NCBI GenBank assembly: GCA_017558115.1
Contig: JAFYWG010000054.1
Location: 1-32,180, forward strand
Length of the DNA: 32,180 bases
Origin: Alistipes sp.
GTDB taxonomy: Bacteria; Bacteroidota; Bacteroidia; Bacteroidales; Rikenellaceae
Direction of reading: 5' to 3'
Positions 25,670 to 32,180 of this stretch are shown piece after piece. The notes beneath the pieces were generated by a model that had not been told where the DNA came from, did no database searches, and saw only the letters and a program-made list of their open reading frames with translations. Numbering within the stretch: the first letter of the stretch is position 1; every line of letters begins with the position of its first letter. A program made the translations under genes and the position numbers.

Positions 25670-26944
25670 CTACTCAATGTCTTGCATCCAGTCGACACCC
25701 TCGTGGAGGTTATTCTCTTGGGTGAAGTCCCAGTATGAGTTATTCTCCCATGTTGAGCCGTAGCCCCAAGCAGTAGGGTAGGTGTAGAGACCCACGCCGT
25801 GGCCCTCGGCCTTACCCTCCAAGAGGTCAGGCAGAGACTCTGTGCCCCATGTGATTAGACCTATGCCGCCGCCTGCTTTAACATCCTCGGCTAATGCCTT
25901 GAGCCATGCTCGCTGCTTCGCGGGGGTGTAGTTTGTGGCGTTTGTGGCGTCGTTCCAGTCGGGGTAGTTGTAGGAGTTGTCGCACCAGTCGCCCATCCAC
26001 TTGCCATTTACCGTGCCCGTGGTGAAGGAGTGCGCAGTCTCCAATATCATGATGCGCTTGCTGTGCTTTGTCATCATAGCCTTACCCAAGGTCTCGAAGC
26101 TGGTGTACGAGCCCATCGAGTGACCGATGTTTGTGCCAGGATACCACGATAAGGCAATGATATCGTAGTTAGTACATCCGTTCTGTTTGTATGTGTCGAC
26201 GTAGTCAATCTTTGATGGGTTGGCGATATGTACTGCAGACAATACCTCCACACCGCAGTCGCGTGCATAGTCGCGTACGGCCGTGTGACCGTAGTTTAAG
26301 AGGCGCGCTGTGCGTGCCCCATCATGCTCTCCGTTAAGCAAGAAGCCGATGTTTACCTCGTTGCCAACTGCCACGATTACGGGGTCGATGCCCTCGTTGT
26401 GGAGTGCTACCAATGAGTCGTAGACCCACTTGTATAACTCGCCACCGAGTGTGTTCTCGTCCATCGACTTCCAATCCTCGGGGATGTTGTTATGTGTAGC
26501 GTTTGTTGCCGTATATTTGTCGTAGTCGGGCTTTAACGTAAGCATGATGTCGAGACCCTCAGCCTTTGCGCACTTGGCATCCTCCACTACGCGCTCCCAC
26601 TGCTGCCAGTCGATAGTCACGCCGTTATACTCGGGAAATGCCACGCGGTCGAGCTGCAAACGCACGATATTAGCACCATGATCCTTAACGGATTTGTAGG
26701 GGTTCATCACCTCGCCATTCTCGCGGTATACCAAGCCGAAATCTATGAGGTAGTTCGCAAACGACATAGTCGTACCCTTGTAGAACTTCTCCACCTCGGG
26801 CATAGGGCCAGGTTTAGGTTTTGGCTCCTCGGGTTTTGGCTCCTCCTGATTTGGTTTGTCGGGGAACTTAACATCCTCATCGCCGCCACAAGCTACCGCT
26901 GCAAGCATCAACATAGGCACAATGCCCCAAAGTAACTTTTTCAT
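25670..26944 (-). CDS. GH53-like glycoside hydrolase lipoprotein
   Basis: This 424-residue lipoprotein has Cys19 (AAVAC) followed at once by GGDEDV, an acidic stretch like the surface-export signal of Bacteroidetes lipoproteins, then a Pro/Lys/Glu linker (about 29-50). The catalytic domain resembles GH53 endo-beta-1,4-galactanase: VYRENGEVMNPYKSVKDHG and NIVRLQL near the start, acid/base candidate Glu196 in VAVGNEVNIG and nucleophile candidate Glu302 in MILETAHSF. The common GH53 block with HYSD-WADP is replaced here by LKPDYDKY, so the family match is divergent. Galactanase activity is known for GH53, but this gene sits in a starch-type locus. It is flanked upstream by two hairpins. Confidence 0.75.
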   Translation of the reverse strand: MKKLLWGIVPMLMLAAVACGGDEDVKFPDKPNQEEPKPEEPKPKPGPMPEVEKFYKGTTMSFANYLIDFGLVYRENGEVMNPYKSVKDHGANIVRLQLDRVAFPEYNGVTIDWQQWERVVEDAKCAKAEGLDIMLTLKPDYDKYTATNATHNNIPEDWKSMDENTLGGELYKWVYDSLVALHNEGIDPVIVAVGNEVNIGFLLNGEHDGARTARLLNYGHTAVRDYARDCGVEVLSAVHIANPSKIDYVDTYKQNGCTNYDIIALSWYPGTNIGHSMGSYTSFETLGKAMMTKHSKRIMILETAHSFTTGTVNGKWMGDWCDNSYNYPDWNDATNATNYTPAKQRAWLKALAEDVKAGGGIGLITWGTESLPDLLEGKAEGHGVGLYTYPTAWGYGSTWENNSYWDFTQENNLHEGVDWMQDIE

Positions 26945-26964
26945 ACTCTCACTCTTTTGTTAGG

Positions 26965-27030
26965 GGTCGGGAGACCGATCAAAGTCGCCCGACCAAGGGT
27001 AATACCACGCGCACGAGCGCGCGTGGTATT
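26965..27030 (-). other. Double hairpin between SusE/F-like and GH53-like genes
   Basis: Two strong inverted repeats lie in this short gap. AATACCACGCGC (27001-27012) pairs perfectly with 27019-27030 over a 6-base loop. GGTCGGG (26965-26971) pairs with CCCGACC (26988-26994). Neither is followed by a T run on the minus strand. The first lies 9 bases after the SusE/F stop codon. The arrangement suits an mRNA 3'-end stabiliser for the highly expressed binding proteins with reduced readthrough into the enzymes. Confidence 0.7.
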
Positions 27031-27039
27031 AATTAGGAA

Positions 27040-29508
27040 TTAGCGTGCAGGAACCTGACCAGCCTCCATTACGTAGAGTGTCAACTCTGCGGGATAGAAG
27101 TAGAAGTCATAAGTACCATCTGCTGCAACACTCATGTCAGCGCTACCGCCGCCGCAGATAAGAGTGTTAGCTGCGTTAGTGGTGAGTACGCCAGCTGATG
27201 CAAGACCATAGTTCTCAGCATCGTTCCACTCGTTGTTAGCACGAATCTTAACTGCGTCATCAGTAGTCAATGTCTGACCAAGGAGCTTGTAACCGCCGTC
27301 ACCGATAGCCTCGAAAGGAATATCGAGTGAACCACCCCAACCATTGATTGTACCAACGAGACCGTAGTTTACAGCAACACCAGCAGTAGGATCCTCATCA
27401 CCTGCGTTAACCAAGAACAACTTAGAGGTTGCAGGGTTGAAGTAGAAGTCGTAAGTGCCAGTCTCGATCAACATATCAGCACCGCCGTATGTCAAGGTGT
27501 TCTCACCAATAACGAGTGTAGAGCCATCGTTACCGAACTTCTCGTCCCAAGCGTCGTTCAAACGGATAAGGAGCTTACCAGCAGTAACTGAGAGACCCTC
27601 TGTTACATACCAGCCGTCGCCACGTGCTACGAGGTCAACATCATCACCCCAGCCGTTGAACTCACCGATAAGGCCGTAAGTAGTAACCGCTGGCTTCTCA
27701 GGCTCTACGGGAGCCTCACCGTTGATAGTAGCGAGCCACTTGCCGTTAGCATCCTTCTCAGTAAGAGTGAAGATGTAGTCCTTGTCAAGAACGATGTCCT
27801 TGATATCTACAGTCTGCTCAGAACCGTTGTTGAAGATAACAGAGATGGTCTTGCCAATAGCTGAAGCATCGAAAGTATATGCGTAGTACTCCTTGCCATC
27901 AATAGTCTCTGTAGAGAGAGCTGTACCAGGCCAGCCACCGCCATACTCACCGAGGTCACCCCAACCATAGATGTTACAGTTAGTCCAACCTGTAGCAGTT
28001 ACATCAGCGTAGAACTTAGGAACCTTAACCTCAACACCACCAGGAGTCTCGCCTGGGTTCATAACCCACATCTTGTAGCTATCAGCGTTGAAGTAGATAT
28101 CGTAAGTGCCAGCAGGAGCTGAGAGGTTCTTACCACCGCCTACCAATGTGAGCTCCTCGCCTACAGTAACTGCGAAAGGCTCTACATCGCCAGCAGCACC
28201 AGCGTTGATATCCCAACCATTGTTGTAACGTACCTTGAACTGGTCCTCTGCAGTAAGCTCAACACCCATACGAACGAAGAGGTTCTCGCCAACCTCGCTC
28301 ATGTAGAGGTCAGCAGCACCACCCCATGATGTGAGAGTACCTACAACACCCCAACGGTCTGGCTCAGTAACAGGACCCTCGGGCTCCTCGTTACCACCAC
28401 CATTGTTACCACCGCCAGTGAGATCCTCCTCAGTGCCATACTTAGATGCGCTAAACTCGATAAGACCTGTTGCAGGGTTGAAGTATACGCGGTACTTACC
28501 AGCAGCAACCTTGATGTTGTCGCCACCCTGTGCGCAGTCAACACCCCAGTTGAGGTCCCAACCTGCATCAGCACGGAACTTCATCTCTGTATCAGCAGTA
28601 GCCTCGATATCTACGTAGAAGCGAGTCCAAACGGGGTTGTACTCCATAACGATATCGTTATCCCAATCGCCGTTCAAACCGATAACGCCAATCTGGTTAG
28701 CACTCCAAGTCTTCTTCAATACCAAAGAAGTATTGTCGAACTCGAAGCCGTAGAAACGCTTAGCGTAGCACTTGATATCCTGTGAGCCACCACCAGTGAT
28801 AAGCTGGAGTGATGTAGCCTCAGCCTCAGCAGTAGAGTTGTCCTCCAAGCCCCAGTTGCAAGTGTCATCCCAGCCAGCAACACCAGTAAGCTTAAAGCCG
28901 TTAGCTGCCTTATCAGCAAAGTCTACGACACCAGTGAATGTAGTACCTGAAGCAGTGTAGTCGAAGAGGAACTGAGTCTTGCCGTGATCCCAACCGCAGT
29001 AGTCACCGATAACCCATACCTTCTCGAACTTCTCAGATGGCAATACGTCAGCAACGTATGACTTGAATGTTGCCTTAACAACGTTTGACTGAAGGTCAGT
29101 ACCTGCAACAGCAGCGCCCTTGTCAGTGTTAAGGTTTGCAACGATAGCGAAGTATAAGTCTACCTCCTCGCCAGCTGCTGCGAAATCCAAAGCAGTAACG
29201 TTGAGGTCAGCCTGCTTCAGAGTGATAGTAGTATCATCGAAAGTAGCCTTAGCCTTCTTCATATCAGCCATATCCTCAGACTTTGAAACGTAGAGGTTAT
29301 GAGACTGTGCAGTAGCTACGCCGAAGTCAGCCTTGGTGTACTCTACAACGATGTCAGCACCATCCTCTGCGAGCTCGCAACCCTGGATGTCACCCAAAAC
29401 AGGTGCCACAGCGTTCTCTGGAATGTACTGCACATCGATATGCTCCTGGGTACACGATGCCATCGTGAGACCCGCAAGAGCCATAATGCTATATAATAAC
29501 TTTTTCAT
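27040..29508 (-). CDS. SusE/SusF-like starch-binding lipoprotein with six binding-type modules
   Basis: This 822-residue lipoprotein (Cys19, MASC, then TQEH) is much longer than SusE (387) or SusF (485) of B. thetaiotaomicron. A SusE-type N-terminal domain spans about 20-155. Five SusE/SusF-like modules follow at about 163-263, 271-355, 386-484, 611-701 and 714-815. Each opens with an aromatic-GxxG...W block (for example WVIGDYCGWD, YGLIGEFNGWGDD and YGLVGTINGWGGS), and each ends with a strand like YDFYFNPATSKLFLV. A different module at about 495-595 (VTATGWTNCNIYGWGDLGEYG) resembles the CBM26 starch-binding family. Gly/Asn/Glu/Pro linkers separate the parts. It should bind starch on the cell surface. 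It sits between susD and the GH53-like gene. Confidence 0.85.
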   Translation of the reverse strand: MKKLLYSIMALAGLTMASCTQEHIDVQYIPENAVAPVLGDIQGCELAEDGADIVVEYTKADFGVATAQSHNLYVSKSEDMADMKKAKATFDDTTITLKQADLNVTALDFAAAGEEVDLYFAIVANLNTDKGAAVAGTDLQSNVVKATFKSYVADVLPSEKFEKVWVIGDYCGWDHGKTQFLFDYTASGTTFTGVVDFADKAANGFKLTGVAGWDDTCNWGLEDNSTAEAEATSLQLITGGGSQDIKCYAKRFYGFEFDNTSLVLKKTWSANQIGVIGLNGDWDNDIVMEYNPVWTRFYVDIEATADTEMKFRADAGWDLNWGVDCAQGGDNIKVAAGKYRVYFNPATGLIEFSASKYGTEEDLTGGGNNGGGNEEPEGPVTEPDRWGVVGTLTSWGGAADLYMSEVGENLFVRMGVELTAEDQFKVRYNNGWDINAGAAGDVEPFAVTVGEELTLVGGGKNLSAPAGTYDIYFNADSYKMWVMNPGETPGGVEVKVPKFYADVTATGWTNCNIYGWGDLGEYGGGWPGTALSTETIDGKEYYAYTFDASAIGKTISVIFNNGSEQTVDIKDIVLDKDYIFTLTEKDANGKWLATINGEAPVEPEKPAVTTYGLIGEFNGWGDDVDLVARGDGWYVTEGLSVTAGKLLIRLNDAWDEKFGNDGSTLVIGENTLTYGGADMLIETGTYDFYFNPATSKLFLVNAGDEDPTAGVAVNYGLVGTINGWGGSLDIPFEAIGDGGYKLLGQTLTTDDAVKIRANNEWNDAENYGLASAGVLTTNAANTLICGGGSADMSVAADGTYDFYFYPAELTLYVMEAGQVPAR

Positions 29509-29549
29509 TTCCTGTTAGTTTTACTTGTTAGACGTGACTAACTACGCTA

Positions 29550-31115
29550 TTAGTAACCAGCGTTCTGCTTGAGGTTAGAGTTAGCGTTAACATCTGCAGG
29601 GGGCAATGGGAAGAGGTTGCGGTGCTCAGCAACTGCCTGACCCTCCTTTGCAGAACCCTTATACTCCCAGAGGTATGCGTCGGTTGTGAACTGACCATAG
29701 CGAACGAGGTCAGAACGACGGCAACCCTCCCACAAGAGCTCGCGTGAACGCTCGTCGAGAACATCCTGAGCTGTGAAAGAAGATACTGCGTCGAGACCTG
29801 CGCGCTCGCGTACAGCGTTCAACGATGCAAGACCCTTTGCGTTGTCAGCCTTACCACGTGCAGCACACTCAGCCAACATAAGGTGAGCATCAGCAACACG
29901 GAACAAAGGCCAGTCAGTATCTACGTGACCCTGTGCGCTTGCAGCAGAACCGTCGTGGTTGATGTTAGTGAACTTCTGTGACTTGTAACCACCTGAAGTG
30001 AAGGTGAAGATGTCAACGATCTCAGTGCCGTAGTCAGTGAAGAACATAGCACGAGCGTCACCCTCAGCGTAGCGCTCTGCAACCTGCTTAGTTACTGACA
30101 AACCACCCCAACCAGAAGAGATACCTGCAGGGATCATGTCACCACCTGTACCAGCGAAGATGAGGAAGTTAGTACCACCGTAAGATGTAGTGTTGATACC
30201 ATCGTGAGGAACAGCGAAGATAATCTCGTTGCCAGCACCGAAAGTAGAGTTCGCAGTCTGGAGGTGGTTGTCTGCGCAGAACAACTCAGCGAAGTTAGTG
30301 TGGAGGTTGTACTTACCTACGAGGTCCTCGCAGATTGCAGCACAATCAGCGTAGCGATCCTGGCCTACGTAAACCTCAGCGTTGAGGTACAACTTAGCAA
30401 GAATCATCTTCACGAAGCCCTTGTCGCAACGGCCGTACACGTTAGTACCCTCAGCTGCGAGGTCGTTACCCTCGATAAGTTCCTTACACTCCTTCTCGAT
30501 GTAATCGAACAAGTCAGCGCGGTTGATCTGCTTGGGGCCAACAGCACCTACAGCATCATTCTCAGTAGGGAAAGGCACGTTACCGAACATGTCGATAGCG
30601 TGGTAGTAAGACAATGCACGCAATGCGCGAGCCTCAGCGATGAGAGCACCCTTATTCTGGAACTGAACACCTGCGGGGTTAGCCTCAACCTGACGGATGA
30701 GCTCGTTGCAAAGACCAATCTGGTAGAAAATACGATAGTACATAGCAACGATAAACTGGTTTGATGCCTGCCAGTTCATGTTGTGCATATCGGGCAGACC
30801 AGTATCGTTCCAGCAGCAAGTAGCCTCGTCAGTTGTCAAACACTGGAGGTTGAAGTATGCACGGAGGTACTGACCGAAACCACCGTCAACACCACTAATA
30901 TCGGGACCGCCATTAGCACCATCTGAAGATGAGCAAGCAAGACCCTGGTAGCACTTTGCAAGCAAAGCCTCGAAAGCTGCCTCGTCCTTCAAGACATCCT
31001 GAGGAAGCTGTACGTTAGGATCGATAGGAGTTACGTCCAAATCGTTAACGCACGAGCTCAAGCCAAGAGTAAATACTCCGGCAACAGCCAACATTAAAAC
31101 TTTAATATTTTTCAT
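29550..31115 (-). CDS. susD: SusD/RagB-family glycan-binding lipoprotein
   Basis: This 521-residue surface lipoprotein forms the lid of the SusCD importer. The lipobox cysteine is Cys22 (LSSCVNDLD), with acidic residues soon after it that suggest surface export. The N-terminal helical region (YRIFYQIGLCNELIRQV, EARALRALSYYHAIDMFGNVPF) and the C-terminal RagB/SusD block (LDERSRELLWEGCRRSDLVRYG and HRNLFPLPPADVNANSNLKQNAGY) are typical. It follows susC by 23 bases and precedes the SusE/F-like gene by 41. Its substrate is inferred to be alpha-glucan from the neighbours; the fold alone does not show the ligand. Confidence 0.95.
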   Translation of the reverse strand: MKNIKVLMLAVAGVFTLGLSSCVNDLDVTPIDPNVQLPQDVLKDEAAFEALLAKCYQGLACSSSDGANGGPDISGVDGGFGQYLRAYFNLQCLTTDEATCCWNDTGLPDMHNMNWQASNQFIVAMYYRIFYQIGLCNELIRQVEANPAGVQFQNKGALIAEARALRALSYYHAIDMFGNVPFPTENDAVGAVGPKQINRADLFDYIEKECKELIEGNDLAAEGTNVYGRCDKGFVKMILAKLYLNAEVYVGQDRYADCAAICEDLVGKYNLHTNFAELFCADNHLQTANSTFGAGNEIIFAVPHDGINTTSYGGTNFLIFAGTGGDMIPAGISSGWGGLSVTKQVAERYAEGDARAMFFTDYGTEIVDIFTFTSGGYKSQKFTNINHDGSAASAQGHVDTDWPLFRVADAHLMLAECAARGKADNAKGLASLNAVRERAGLDAVSSFTAQDVLDERSRELLWEGCRRSDLVRYGQFTTDAYLWEYKGSAKEGQAVAEHRNLFPLPPADVNANSNLKQNAGY

Positions 31116-31138
31116 AATACAAATTCGATTTTAGACGA

Positions 31139-32180
31139 TTAGAAATTGAACTTCACACCAAGGATGTAGGTACGAGGACGTGGGTACATGTTGTTGTCGA
31201 TACCAGAGAAGATCTCAGGATCGATGCCCTTGTAACCAGTGATTGTAGCTACATTTGATACAGTACCGAACAAGTCGAGTGAAAGACCGCGGTCGCAAGC
31301 CTTACCGAGGTTGAAGCGGTAGCTCAAAGTGATGTTGTCAATCTTGAGGAATGACGCGTTACGTACGTAGTAGTCGCTCAAGTACTGACCAGAAGTACGG
31401 AAGTTTGTCTGAGGAGCAGTGATAACACGGTTGTTAGTGAAGTTGTTTGTCCAGAGGTCGGTCAAAAGCTCACCATTTGAAGAGATGTTATCGTAAACGT
31501 AGTTGCCGATGTTAGCGTGTGCCGATACAGCAAGTGTAAGTGCGCGCCAAGAGAGCTGTGTGTTGAAACCGATAGTTACATCGGGAGCAGCCTTCTTGTA
31601 AACATACTTATCGCTCTCGTTAACTACGCCGTCACCGTTGCGGTCAACGTACAAGCCCTCGATGGGGTTGCCGTTTGCGTCGTAGATCTGCTGGTATACG
31701 TAGAATGAGTTAGTAGGCTGGCCTGTCTGCTGAACCTGGCAAGTACCACCAACACCACCTGAGTAACCACCAGTGTCAACACCGTAGTAACCCTCAGCCT
31801 CGTCGTCGTTAGTCAAACGAGTGATCTTGTTCTTGTTCCATGCTACGTTAGCACCGATATTCCAGTACCAATCCTTAGTCTGGATAGCGATAGCGTTCAA
31901 CTCAACCTCGACACCGATATTCTGCAAGTCACCGATGTTTGCGTTGAGGTAGTTAGTGAGGTTAGCACCTGCAGGAACGGGAGTCCAGTTCAAGAGGTCC
32001 TTAGTCTCGCGGTAGTAGAAGTCTGCGCTTGCTGTGATGCGACCATCGAGGAAGCCCAAGTCAACACCTGCGTTGTAAGTAGTAGTAGTCTCCCACTTAA
32101 GGTCGGCGTTATAACCTACGGGCTTGATAGGATATACGATGTTACCCTCGCCATAGCCACCGAATGGGTAGTATGAACCA
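31139..32180 (-). CDS. susC: SusC/RagA-family TonB-dependent transporter (partial, N-terminus outside window)
   Basis: The visible part is the last 346 residues of a TonB-dependent outer membrane transporter. The frame is open to the right edge. It includes the conserved blocks LKWETTTTYNAGVDLGFLDGR, the EVELNAIAIQTKDWYWNIGANVAWNKNKI barrel strands, NGDGVVNESDKYVYKKAAPDVTIGFN, ASFLKIDNITLSYRF and the C-terminal aromatic strand YILGVKFNF. These are diagnostic of SusC family barrels. The plug domain, TonB box and start lie outside the window. It is the first visible gene of the starch-type locus; any regulator or promoter must lie further right. Confidence 0.95.
   Translation of the reverse strand, partial: GSYYPFGGYGEGNIVYPIKPVGYNADLKWETTTTYNAGVDLGFLDGRITASADFYYRETKDLLNWTPVPAGANLTNYLNANIGDLQNIGVEVELNAIAIQTKDWYWNIGANVAWNKNKITRLTNDDEAEGYYGVDTGGYSGGVGGTCQVQQTGQPTNSFYVYQQIYDANGNPIEGLYVDRNGDGVVNESDKYVYKKAAPDVTIGFNTQLSWRALTLAVSAHANIGNYVYDNISSNGELLTDLWTNNFTNNRVITAPQTNFRTSGQYLSDYYVRNASFLKIDNITLSYRFNLGKACDRGLSLDLFGTVSNVATITGYKGIDPEIFSGIDNNMYPRPRTYILGVKFNF

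Noticed and set aside
1-32180. CRISPR arrays, insertion sequences, integrases, phage genes or restriction systems
   Set aside because: No regularly spaced repeats, transposase or recombinase motifs, or defence-type domains were seen in any gene.

Overview
The window is from a Bacteroidota genome, most likely order Bacteroidales (gut type); a Rikenellaceae/Alistipes-like source is only a guess. The evidence is a SusC/SusD/SusE-F starch utilisation locus, several lipoproteins with Bacteroidales-style export signals, a Porin_10-type outer membrane protein, -7 promoter boxes of the form TAnnTTTG, and start codons without Shine-Dalgarno sequences.

Layout. (1) 1-7922, minus strand: a housekeeping operon runs lon > kdsB > kdsA > kdsD > ubiD-type decarboxylase > helix-hairpin-helix protein. 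It is followed by a structured 195-base gap and the 5' part of rpsU (bS21), which is cut by the window edge. The three kds genes make CMP-Kdo for lipid A/LPS core. (2) 7991-9119, minus: manC (GDP-mannose synthesis) with its own terminator. (3) 9249-12905, plus: pssA, a Porin_10-like outer membrane protein and a lytic transglycosylase, i.e. envelope genes, ending in a strong terminator shared with the convergent neighbour. (4) 13059-16670, minus: a polysaccharide export module of a Wza-like lipoprotein, a Wzc-like tyrosine kinase and a small HAD-like hydrolase, with no glycosyltransferases beside it. (5) 16890-18762, plus: an exported C1 peptidase (PepC/bleomycin hydrolase family) and a CYTH-domain protein, ending in a 20-bp-stem bidirectional terminator.

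(6) 18839-32180, minus: a polysaccharide utilisation locus (PUL) of eight genes: susC (cut by the right edge) > susD > a long multi-domain SusE/F-like lipoprotein > a GH53-like lipoprotein > a membrane-anchored GH13 > a lipoprotein GH13 > a signal-less GH13 paralogue > a SusA-like periplasmic neopullulanase. SusC/D and SusE/F would bind and import alpha-glucan, and the four GH13 enzymes would cut it at different cell locations. The GH53-like protein is the odd member, because GH53 enzymes cut beta-1,4-galactan. No SusR-type regulator and no GH97/GH31 alpha-glucosidase lies inside the window.

Most of the window is ordinary core genome. The points most worth following are the GH53-like enzyme in a starch locus, the six-module SusE/F-like binder, the apparent lack of a classic surface amylase, the double hairpin after the binder gene, and the structured RNA-like segment upstream of rpsU.
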